A stretch of DNA of 64,000 nucleotides, taken from contig CP099846.1 of assembly GCA_030062745.1 (NCBI GenBank), positions 29,223,201 through 29,287,200 on the forward strand. Direction: 5' to 3'. Positions 11,832 through 22,239 of the stretch are shown piece by piece. The notes under the pieces are model-generated. The model ran no database searches, was not told the origin of the DNA, and worked only from the letters and a program-made list of their open reading frames with translations. The stretch comes from Capitulum mitella (Eukaryota; Arthropoda; Thecostraca; Pollicipedomorpha; Pollicipedidae). Numbering within the stretch: the first letter of the stretch is position 1; each line of letters starts with the position of its first letter. The position numbers were made by a program, and so were the translations under genes.

Positions 11832-14074
11832 CTGCACGCAAGGAGGTACAAGTAGCGTTAGAATATGCACTGGAACCAATGTGCACTTTCGTTTACATGG
11901 AGAAACGCACCACACGCTTGAATCCACACCAGAATTTAACTCAGCCGCAATAGCAGCATTTAGAAGCACAAAACATTTTCAGCCACCAAACATGGCACCT
12001 AATGGACCACTGCTGGCTACCAAAGCTGCGGCGTTATTAATCACCGTCTATGCACGGCAATTATTCCTCCGTGTTTGAGACGTCGGTTCCGACCGGTCGA
12101 AGCGCGTTAGCCCCATGTACAAAACGTCTCGCAGGTCACGGCGACGCTGCTTACAAAGCTGGGCGCAGAGCGTCATTTTCAGAACACTGACCGTTGTCAG
12201 AGACACCGGAGCGTTTTCGGGAGTACGCGCACGGACACCCGCCCTCAGAACTGTTTCAAAAGAGCTGCCGCAGAATAGCTACGCGGACCGACACGCTCCG
12301 GACCCGTTCCGCGTGTTTCGAGGTGACGTCACGCGCGATGCTCGCTCATGTCCGGCGCAGAAATCACCGGCCAACAAAGGTCAACGGGTCATTACGGCGC
12401 TGATGCAGCAACGACCTCGGCTTCCGAGAGCCCTGGGGCCATTCCATCACAGACCGTCAGCCCGCAATGGCGGATGCCACATACAGTGCCGGCCACGGTG
12501 CCACTGGCACCAAGCGTACTTCACGGAGTCCGCTGCACGGAAAAATAACCACGTGCCAGTGCATTGAAGACTGAAGCCCCAAACCGCAAAATTCCGGCAT
12601 ACACCACAGTCGACGCCTATCCAAGGCCTGCGTATATATTTCTCTTTAGGATGTTCCTGGGTCCGCCATTGATGCTAGAACACGCTGGGATGTAACGGTG
12701 GGATGTTCTTTGTTGCTGGGGCGGTTCTGCTAATACAAGTAACGACCGGAAGAAACGCCAACCCAAACAATTCATGAAACAGTAAGTCTGTAACGTCATT
12801 CGCCCCTAGACATCAACGGAACATTTTTACCTCATCGATTTGTTTCACCGGGCATCGCGGAAATATCGATCGGTGAACTTCGCCCCAAGGTTTTAAACAG
12901 GTCATCATAATTGTTCTACACCGCAGTGAACCGGCAACAAGTCAAAAACAAGCCAGGAAAAACACACACAACATCTTACAACAATTCTGAAAACAAAACA
13001 AACAGCAAAAACCGCCAGTGCGCCTTTCCAGGTCGACTTTCCCCGCGTGCCGTGTGAATTCGCGCTCTCCCATTTCTCAGGTGCAGTGAAGTAAGGGACC
13101 TAGTGCGACGGGATGAGAACTCCTAAGACTGGCTGTTGGACTCGGATTGACCACATCCAAACACGAAAAACCGCCCCCAGATCAAAGAAAAATGCTTATT
13201 CTATCAAATGGATACAATTTCTTACCTGTACGCGTTGGTCTGACATTTTAAAACCAATTTCAATGCAGCATCACCCACATAGCACAATCGGCGCCAGCGC
13301 ACGCTACTCGGTTCTATTTACTGTAATTGCATGACGTCACGAGTGAATCACTAGTTCTAGTTGGAAACGATAGATGGCTCTTACATATTTAGAGTGGGAA
13401 TCGTTTCGGAACTTTGGAAGCAAATATTGCTAATGGATAAGTACCAGTACAAGGCATTTGTTTCTTTACATGTTTGCTAATTATCTTACCATCTTTGTTG
13501 AATCGTAGTGGTTTACTTTTATAGTATCTATTCTGGAGTATAAAACTCAGTCAAGGTATCAGGTTAACAGAGACAAGTGGGCTGGTTTCCAAAAAGTACA
13601 TTCACACCATAATGGTCATCGATACGCGCTTGCGGCGTGGATGGCGCGTGCGCCGCTATAAGCAAGATAATCTAACAGATTAAGCCTCTAATATGGTGAT
13701 GGGGGAGTGCGAGGAGGCTTTGCTATGCTATTGACATTGAACGATTGTTGTGCATTGGTCAGCATTCATTAATGATAGACCTACCCACGACATATCCATC
13801 ACTGTGTCCTCGGTGCTACTGTTTTTGAGAAAATGCCAGAAAACAAGGGCGTTGGAACCGTGCTGGGGCCGGAGGGCTCAACTGCCCCGTCTTAACTTTG
13901 GGCAACATTTAATGTTAACTCTTTGGTGGTGCGTAGAAGGAAATGAGGCAAAAACTACATTCGCCCCATCTCCATAGAAGTCCTGCCACTCCCACCAATG
14001 TCGTTAGCTCCTAAGCAGAATATTTTCCTTGTGAAATACTATCAAAAATGGTACAGCTGTTCAGCAGGTGTATA
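11832..14074. other. Probable intron or flank of the ARID5-type gene; no feature recognised
   Basis: The stretch is mostly non-repetitive, with a moderately GC-rich part at 12100-12550. That part holds three overlapping short frames on the plus strand and none with a recognisable domain. No first exon of the ARID5-type gene could be picked out. Confidence 0.35.
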
Positions 14075-14667
14075 GTGTCAGGCGGTAATCCTTACCGATC
14101 GCACACCGTGCGCAGAGTCGAGGGTAAGTTTAACGCGCGAGTGTAGTTTCCGATTTCGCCACCAGGGTGATATTCGTTCATTTTCTCACCGCTAGGAAGA
14201 GTACGTAAAAATACTGACATTCGCTAGGATGGTTCCGCTCAAGAACCAATGGTATGATAACCAATAGTTTGATTCGGCTGATTCGAATGCCAGTTGATAG
14301 CGCTGAACGTTTCGTTTCTGTGACTTACACACTTTTTTTACTTTTGACCCGCTGATGACGTCACAGGTGAGGTCAATCACGAAAAAAGGACCACTTTCTC
14401 CAGAATTGCTGAACTACGATGGAAAGCAGATGAATTCGTTCAGACCTAACCTAACCTAACCTAACCAATATTACCCTGGTGGTGAAATCGGAAACTACAC
14501 TCACGCGTTCTTGAGCAGAACCATCCTAGCAAATGTCAGTATTTTTATGTACTCTTCCTAGCGGCGGAATATCACCCTGCTGGCGAAATCAGAAACTACG
14601 CTCGCGCGTTTACCTTACCCTCGACTCTGCGCACGGTGTGCGATCGGTAAGGATTACCGTGTCAGGC
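14075..14667. mobile_element. Mutator/Foldback-like non-autonomous element with 9-bp target duplication
   Basis: The 575-bp element (14084-14658) begins GGTAATCCTTACCGATCG and ends with its reverse complement. It is flanked by a perfect 9-bp direct repeat, GTGTCAGGC, at 14075-14083 and 14659-14667. The terminal inverted repeats run about 165-170 bp (to about 14250 on the left, from about 14490 on the right) with scattered mismatches and a small gap. Long terminal inverted repeats with a 9-bp duplication are typical of MULEs and some Foldback elements. There is no transposase frame, so it is non-autonomous. The intact duplication suggests a comparatively recent insertion. The inner part of the right arm repeats the TGTAGTTTCCGATTTC block once more. 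Confidence 0.85.
14445..14466. repeat. Interstitial (CCTAA)n, arthropod-type telomeric motif
   Basis: Four tandem CCTAA units followed by CC, equivalent to TTAGG on the other strand, the telomere repeat of most arthropods. It lies inside the non-repeated core of the fold-back element, so it is carried by the element and does not mark a chromosome end here. Confidence 0.8.
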
Positions 14668-15359
14668 ATGTGCTTATCCACAGCAGTGTGGAAGAAACAA
14701 AAGTAAAAACATAATGTGTTCAAATGGGCATGGCATGTAGGTAAACTCATCAAAATACATTAATTGTGTCTCCACACCTGGTGGTGCAATGCATTCTTTT
14801 TTCTGTACAAATTTCATTACACATGTGAATTAGGAAAACAAGCTTCTCTCTGACTATGTACTTTGATGCCCAAGTCACTGCACCACATATAATAGTAGTA
14901 GTTTGAGTGTATGTGTAGTAGTATAGTTATTACAGTGCCCAATGAATGAACATGGCCATAGCCTGCAGCATGGATTTCAACATTATTCTATGTTTGTTCC
15001 AAGATGCACTGACTGGTCAGATTAGGGTAGGTTAGAGCATGGCCTCATAGCCATACAGGCCTCATAGCCAGGCATAAAATTGATATTCATGTTTACTGCA
15101 GCATGCATACTGTACCTGTGTGAAATTACTTTGGGGAAAAATTCTTCCTTAAAAGCACTTTGTATTGACTTAATAAATGAAGAGACTGAAGAAACCTAGG
15201 ATTGGACTTCAAGCAGACCAGTGTGGAAGTTTCATTTTTGGCAGTTCTTTTATGTTCACATCCTTTCATGATGTTTCATATTTGAAAGCTTCAAGGAATG
15301 GTATTCACAGGGTGCCATCAGTGTGATTCTTAGGTTAAAATTGAGTGGTTAGTTGAAAT

Positions 15360-16080
15360 ATATAGTATGACTCGCTGTTCCATCATGGTGCATCTTGGTG
15401 ACATTGTGCCATTGCAGTTTTATAAGTATGCAGTTCTGCAGGGTTGTGATAAGGTGAACTGGTTGGGGCCTGTGTAATGGTTTCTTTCCACCATATCTGA
15501 TTAATGGATAAGTGTGGGTTTGGCATTGGGTCCATAATTTTGAGCTGTTCTATTTGTCTGTTTCCTCTCTCCTGTGTCCTTTTTGCTCCTTTGCTCTGCA
15601 TTTCATGTGCCATTTTGCCTGTTCAATGTATCCTTGCCAGAGAGAAATCTTCCTATTATTTATATTTTATCTATGTTTTGTGTCCTTTTTTACTTCAGCT
15701 CTTGCCATTCTCCCTTTTGGTATTCTGTACAGTATAAAATGAAGCACCACATACCTTCTTTTTGTCTTCCACAGAATTTGCAATCTGCATTTTCCCCAGC
15801 ACATCTTTTTCTGTAATCCAAGAGCATTGCATGTGTTCTAGCCAGGGTCAGAAATTTATGTTTTGTTCTTGGTTTCAGAGTATAATTTTTGTTCTGGGGT
15901 GCCAGATTTGCAAGAATGATGTTGGCTTCAGTTGGCATTCTTTGCATGAGTCCATTATGACATCATACATGCTTCTTACTGATTGGGGACAGTTTGCAAA
16001 GTTAGAAAATTGTGAAATGGATATGTTGTAGCTTTTTGATGGAGGCACAACATGAAACAGGGGCATTAGTTTCAGCAAAT
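15360..16080 (-). pseudogene. Non-LTR retrotransposon C-terminal remnant (zinc-binding tail)
   Basis: The minus-strand frame 15947-15690 contains AMLLDYRKR followed by CKFCGRQKEG and WCFILYCTEYQ. This resembles the CxxC...(H/C)xxxxC tail found after the reverse transcriptase or RNase H in many LINE proteins (family pattern: CRxCxxxxET..HFLLxCPxY). An expected histidine appears here as cysteine. The frame continues beyond its first Met, and a neighbouring frame (16078-15875) probably carries the upstream part after a frameshift. No catalytic domain is preserved, so this is a dead fragment. Exact ends are uncertain. Confidence 0.5.
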
Positions 16081-18330
16081 GATTGGGTGGGCCGAGCTGT
16101 GGGCCCTACAGCGTAACCTCTTAAATGTGGGTTTTTCAACAGATTTAGCCCACTTTCTTTTGGTTAATGGAAATTTTTGAGTTTTTTTGTTACTATTTTT
16201 CACATAAAAAATGTGTATCCTGTGTATATAGGTATATATGTATATATTTATAGAAGATGAAAAAAATGTTAGATACATCACTTTATACCTTTTTCTATAC
16301 TTTCTGCCTGTCTTTATCCATTATGGCTGTTTCTTCCACTATTTTCGCCCAGTTCCCTTGAAAACTGGCAGAAAATATTGGGGGGCCCAAACCAACATCA
16401 CAGGGGACCCAAATGAACATTGGGTGGGCCAGGGTCCCCTTGGAAGAATACAAATCGATAACCTGTAGATGAAAGTTTTTTAGATACAAAATATTTTTTG
16501 AACACATTTTTGACATTCCCAACATAAAAACAGCAGTTTTCCTGCCTTGGTTCCAGCCCTAAATAGTATGGTTGCAGAAAACTTGTTGTCATAAATGAGA
16601 TATTCTTTTATCTTCTGCTTCCACATTTTGTATAGAACCAGACTTGATTTTGATAATGTTTGTCTCGTGATGATGCTGGTGGTGTGAAATGTTGACAGTG
16701 TGTTTAAACGCAGCAGGGCTATCGTGACTGATGGTGCGTGCCCCTCGCCCTCGCTCGCACTTCGCCCGATACAGGACAGGTGCATCATGGAGTGTTCAGG
16801 AATCCTGAATCAGACTTTTGAGTCTTGTTCTTCTGCCAGATTGCCACACGATCGTCACGTCTTGTTCATTTTCTACGCTGGTGCGGCCGCAAGGGACGAC
16901 CAAAGTACGGAACCACGGACGGTAAAACAACGGGTTATTGGTGCCGAGATGAGTTGCGATTGGGACGGAAAGTGTCGAGAATCTTGCAGCGTGTGTGCAG
17001 GAGTGGTTTCGAATTCTGTGGAAGCTACGGGACGTATTACTGTCCCTTCCAACCCGGCCGACCGGAAGGTAATCGACACGTAACCGGTCGTGTCCGGTTA
17101 CATTGAACAACCATGGTCCGCCAGGCGGTGCACGTTGATGTGAGGAAGTGGTCCTAGTTTCTTTTTAGGCAGACACATTGCTTAAGGGTTTCTACATGTA
17201 AAGATTTGGTGTTTGGACTCCAGTTTCGTTTGATTATTCGCCTGTTGGTCCCCACAGGAACATGACACAGACTTGAGAAATCCTAAAACACTGTCGACGA
17301 CTGAAGTGGGTGTAGGTGGCGCTGCTGTGCTGTGTGTAGATGTCACTGCGGTATGAAAACGAACACGAGCTTGAGATCTTCGGCGTGAGGGCATTCGCTG
17401 TGTTTTGTGTGTTCGATTCTGCGCTTGGATGTATTGCTTCCGGTTTCATTCGGAGTCACGAAGAATTCTTAATTGATTTTATCAAGGGATGTTGTGATAG
17501 GCTTAAATTAATTCACAATCGGGGCTTGTGGAAGAATCAAGCAATACAGATACGAACGAGTGAGAAAAACAGATTCAACCCTTCGTAAAATTTTAGATGG
17601 ACGTGATCACAGCAGTATTGTTTTCTTTTTTTAGAAAACATTGATTTCATACCCTGTCATATCACAAATATTTATCGTGACGGAAAACCGAATGTATAAT
17701 TATATTTCGTTAGGTACCAATCTCCAGAATTTATTTTTTTAACTCAAGCAAGACGCTTTGAGGGGCGCGTGCGCGTGACGCGTGATGTGATAAACGCGGC
17801 GTTTAGCACATCTCTTAAATCTTGAAGTACAATGCAACATACTGCTCCGTAGATTTATTTTCCTGCTGTGCTGATCGCAGTACAGCCGGATATTTACCGA
17901 AAGATTAGGGATACCCACCAAAGTATTTTGAACATCGTGCGCTTCAGTGGTGTTGCTCTGTATGGTTACCGACGAGTACTTTATAACCTTATAAGTCCGT
18001 GAAGCTAAGTGTAGCTCAACGCTATAGTTGCGTCAACTAAATATTTTGCTAGCTAAGACGTGGCGAATGCCAACGCAAAATAAATGAATAATCGCATAAC
18101 TCTCATATTTTTCAAGTAATTTATCTGATTTATAACCCATGAAGTGAACAGTTTTTGCATTGATCCTGACGTAATTTTGAGCGAAGTACAAACTTTCTCG
18201 GGGGAGATAATCAAGAGGGTCTGGACTCGCGTCGGAAATTTGGTTTTTCTTCGGTGTCAATATAGTTTTTGTTTTGGAGTACAAAATTTTGAAAACAGTA
18301 ACAATGGTTTAAGTTGACTTTCTTGGTGTA
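16081..18330. other. No recognisable gene
   Basis: Two overlapping plus-strand frames at 16700-17106 (127 and 93 codons) lie in moderately GC-rich DNA. Neither shows a domain I recognise, and the opposite strand is open too. The rest is AT-rich with no repeat structure I can define. Confidence 0.4.
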
Positions 18331-18335
18331 AGTCA

Positions 18336-18460
18336 GTTATGATATCATACCGGCTCCTGGCTGGATGGAGGCAGGGTCATTTGTCTGCAGAGTTAGAGAT
18401 TCTTCAACGTGTTTATAATGTAGCTTTTTGATGAAGGCGCGAGACCAAACCTTTGGAGTA
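18336..18460. repeat. Diverged copy of the repeat at about 15945-16065
   Basis: Both places share, in order, TTATGAYATCATAC, a GCTYCT block, a GTTAGA block and the exact string TGTAGCTTTTTGATG followed by RAGGC. The order and spacing are the same, so this is a direct-orientation relative of the LINE-derived stretch to its left. It carries no open frame. Confidence 0.45.
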
Positions 18461-18788
18461 TAAAATGTGTTTGGAGCACACATTTTCTGGTGTTCTTCAA
18501 CACCAGAAAACAATCTGGACTCTCTTGCTTTTCAAAACTTTCATTACTAGGCTTATGACATTGTTATTGGCAGTGACAGGGAAGAAATCGCCCAAAAATT
18601 TAAGAAAATCTGTAGGCTTGCGCCAACGACATGACGTCCTTCATTGACTAATTCACTCATTTATTTACTTCTTGTTTGTTTATTTTGGTCAGCTTTGCCC
18701 TTGTATGGAACATATAAGGCCGGTTTGGTTCCACACCTCCTCCCCCCTGTCCGCTGGGACTGGCCCTGCCCGGCCGCCGCCGACGCTA

Positions 18789-18797
18789 TCACGTGAC
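18789..18797. promoter_or_regulatory. E-box TCACGTGAC in a GC-rich patch
   Basis: The perfect palindromic 9-mer TCACGTGAC matches the USF/TFE-type E-box. It lies in a short GC-rich island (about 18730-18960) amid AT-rich DNA. No transcription start or gene is visible nearby, so its function is unproven. Confidence 0.25.
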
Positions 18798-19105
18798 TCG
18801 AGCGAGGTCCTGCCGGCTCACTGGGGACGGGCGGGCGGCACCTTCCTTGTCAGACCAGGCGACCGACTGACACCGGGCGAGACGCACGACTTGGCGCCGC
18901 CCAAGACTAGTCGGCTCCCGACTACGACGCTGACGTTCAGCACTGACAGATGCGTCGAAAAAGAGGCCAGAAAACGAACAAGCGAATTGCTTAGCAGATG
19001 GCTCGCCGCGTAGCCATCGTTATTTCTGTACGCGCATTGCAATGCAGGTTTGCCCGCCACTCAGTCTTTGGCTGAGACCGCCACAAAACAGTCAGGATAC
19101 TTCAG

Positions 19106-19163
19106 GTATCAGTATCAGTATCAGGGATCAGTATCAATATCAGGTATCAGTATCAGGTATCTT
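19106..19163. repeat. (TATCAG)n hexamer-like simple repeat
   Basis: Runs of TATCAG with GGATCAG and ATCAATATCAG variants occur in tandem. Confidence 0.8.
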
Positions 19164-19554
19164 TTTGTTTTTTGTGAAATGGTAAAAAACGCTCGTATTT
19201 CTCGGAAAACGGCAATGTTTCACGCAATGTGTATCACATGTTCGAACTTATCACGAATCATTTTAAATAGGTCTGACGAGAAGCAACTATTTTTGCACAG
19301 ATATCGTTATACTTTGCAAGAGTTTCGTATTTTCCATGGTGGTCATTTCGCGCAATAGCGGACTCGCGCGGGCATCGCCGACCCGCCGGCCATAGGGGAA
19401 TCTTCCTTTTTTGCGTAAAATGCCGATTTATTCGATTGCCAGGACATTAAAAAATCCTCAGTTGAGGTAACCTGGAGAAGTTCATTGCCGTGCCGACGTA
19501 CCAACTAATTTGGCCTTATTAAATGTTTTTGTTATATTGAGTTGTACCGTTATA

Positions 19555-19605
19555 TAATATATATATATATAATATATATATATTGTTATATTGCACAATT
19601 TATAA

Positions 19606-19650
<45 letters not shown>
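19555..19650. repeat. (TA)n microsatellite cluster
   Basis: Two TA runs are separated by a short ttgttatattgcacaatt segment, with related ATA-rich flanks. Confidence 0.85.
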
Positions 19651-19653
<3 letters not shown>

Positions 19654-20188
19654 AATACAATAATATATAACAATACATAATGGTTTATTGTTATGTAATA
19701 CCCAAAAATGTTACTGATCGTATTGAATGTGCCGTTTAGAAAAGTATGAGGGCTCGCAAGGCTGGTTTACACTGAACTGGGGCGGGTTTTGTGGCTCTTC
19801 GGTGACCTTAACACAGAAAACCAGATTTCATTTTTCGGGGAGAAAGTAAATAAAAACTGCGCACCTGAAGCGTTGTGGAGAATTCCTCAGTGGCAGTGGA
19901 GCAAAAAACGCAACTTGATACGCTGAGCCGTATTTGTGCCATTTAATGTTTAGTTGATAGGCATGTACGGCAGAGGTCGACCGACCCAGGTTAACGGGTT
20001 CTTATTTTAGCGTTCTGACTTCCGGGACGTAATTGTCAACTTCTTCATTCTCAACGGCTATGACAGCCACGGACTACCCAGCTGTGGTGAAAAGAGACGG
20101 CGAACACGAAATAAATTTGCCAGGTTTTAATTTTAGCGAACATTTTGTTACAGCATTTCGCCGTTTACAGTGAATGCCTGTTCGCAGA
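19651..20188. other. No recognisable gene
   Basis: Unique-looking AT-rich sequence with no frame of interest, ending at the TTAA of the next mobile element. Confidence 0.4.
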
Positions 20189-21423
20189 TTAACCCGTCCC
20201 CGACTGGGGGGGGGGCAGTTGACTGCCCCCCCCCTGAGGTTTTTCTGGGATTGCGAGAGAACGAACAAACACAGAGTCACGAAACTTTGTGTACCTTTTG
20301 CTCCATCAATTTTACGTCTCGTGTCAAAATTTTGACCTCAGGTCACGTCAGGTGCCTGACCTAGGTCAGGTCAAACAGACCTATGTCAAAAAAAGTTTAG
20401 CGCCCTCTAACTTTTTCGCAAAACAAGATATCTCAATAATATTCTGAGAGATTAGTGATCGTGATAGATGCAACAAATCTGCTATCTCAGATTTTTCGGA
20501 ATTTTCCGGGTCATTGACCTAAGGTCAAGCCCATTTTTAAGACATATCGCCATTTTTTTCGGAAATTGACAGAATATTCCATAACATTTTTAGTGTGGAG
20601 TGAAGCAAACATCTGGTTACCGTCATTGGGCAAAGTATCAGTGGCTTCCAGCCATTGACCTGAGGTCAGATCACGAATAACTGTAGTGGGCCGAAATGTA
20701 CCACCGTCAAAATCGACGATGAATTACTCAGAATGGGTAGAAAATGGTAGAACTAGCTTGCACAGACGTAATTAATACCAGGAACCTCAAAAAGTTTGAA
20801 AAAGTAGCATATTTTGCAAATCAACAGGCTCTCGCGAATAAAGCTCCGCCAACTTTTTACATTGGCAACTAATCAACTTTCCCAAAATTTAAGCATGAGA
20901 AACCATCACAAGAACCACAAAGATCAATGAAATTGACGCTGATTGTCTTTTTTCGCGAAAATAAAGGAACGCCAAAATTAGTTCCCGTCAATTTGGTACC
21001 GCATACGGTCGCGGCGCACACTGACAGCTGACAGGAGAATTATGGTGTCTTTAACTCAACGTTTCGGCGTATATATTGAAGAAATCTGGGGAAATTAGAC
21101 GTGTATCGGCATCCGCGGACATTTACTTGTGGGCTGGTGCATTTACCTATGCGTTATTAGTCACAGCCCTTGGGATTCAGGCCATTTCTCGGTGTCATGC
21201 AGTCGGCTATGAGAAAACATATATAGGGCGTAAATTGGCTTAAATATTATCTAAAAACTAAAAATGACACCAGTTTCGAGCTCTACTCGTCACAGGCTTT
21301 CCAACGGTATGTTTACTTTTATCGTGCGATGAACCGTTCGCGAGTTAGAGGGGGGGCAGTCAACTGCCCCCCCCCCCCCAGTCGCCGATGTTCGGGACGG
21401 ACCGACGGTCGTGCGCGGGTTAA
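20189..21423. mobile_element. piggyBac-like non-autonomous element, family A
   Basis: It is bounded by TTAA at 20189-20192 and 21420-21423. The inner ends read CCCGTCCCCGAC and, reverse-complemented from the right, CCCGCGCACGAC (9 of 12 match). TTAA duplication and ends starting CCC are hallmarks of piggyBac transposons. Just inside each end lies a palindrome of a G-run, CAGT(T/C)(G/A)ACTG and a C-run (about 20206-20234 and 21350-21379). The interior has no long frame but many GACCT/AGGTC words. An inverted copy of nearly the same length is at 49924-51146, confirming a dispersed repeat family. It must be mobilised in trans. Family assignment rests on ends only. Confidence 0.8.
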
Positions 21424-21764
21424 TCACAAGGTAATGGATCAGGACACGAATCATACTCTTCGGTGTTTCAAGCGGGCCAGTTTTGGATGTTTTTTTGGCA
21501 GTGGCGCCGACAGCGCACGAAGGCGGGCTATTTGTCTCCTTGTCCATACATTTTGCTGTCGACATTTACACGCTCCGTAACTTCCACTTTGTTCATAGGA
21601 GCTTCGAACAGTAATCTCACGCGCCATGTAATCAGACACCGAATGGCGGATCCAGTGTGCAATCAAAGGAGGGGGAGGGCCAACCATGTTTGTCTCCTCT
21701 CTTAATTCAGCCTTTTGCGGGTGGGGGACGTGGATTCAAATGTCATCGGGTGACGACGTTCGCC

Positions 21765-22170
21765 TCAACCCTTTTCCCAGCAGGGGAGGTTGAGTCCGCC
21801 CCCCCCCCGTCGAGTTTTTTGCTTGCCAATTCCGGGCTTTTTAACGCAGCTTCACGAAACTTGGCGGCTTTTCCTAGCTATTCTTTCTAGGTGCCGTGGC
21901 AAAATTTCAAAATTCTATTTTGCTCAGGGGCGGAGCCAGGTAACGTTTTTGGGAGGCACTCGGGCCAATTTTGGCCATATTAAGGGTAAAAGGAAAATGT
22001 CTGCCAAAAACAGCGTTTTTAAGATAGAACTTAAAACTTGATACGGACGTATAGCTAAATACTTGGGCAATATGCAGATGTAATTTTGCTCATCTGAGGT
22101 CACAAAAATAAATAGGTTAGGCCACAAAAATAAATTCCACACAATGCAAATCGTTATAGCCCCACCTGTC
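21765..22170. mobile_element. TTAA-element family B, truncated left part
   Basis: Starts TCAACCCTTTTCCCAGCAGG, a mutated form of the family B end TTAACCCTATTCCCGGCAGG. It then follows the 28971-30189 copy through TTTGCTTGCCAATTCC, the TTTTTAACGCAGCTTCACG block and the GGCGGAGCCAGG block to about 22115. Beyond that the similarity fades; a G-run with a nearby TTTTAACCCCC at about 22215-22232 may be a heavily diverged right end. Confidence 0.75.
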
Positions 22171-22239
22171 CACAAAATTTCATGTCTCTAGCTCTTTCCG
22201 TTGCCGAGATCAGAGGGGGGCACTTTTAACCCCCTTCCA

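Noticed and set aside
14445..14466. Chromosome end or telomere fusion site
   Set aside because: Only four units, located inside a mobile element with its own target duplication.
20200..20400. Repeated AGGTCA/TGACCT words as nuclear-receptor response elements
   Set aside because: They are part of a dispersed transposon interior and recur in both copies, with no gene nearby.
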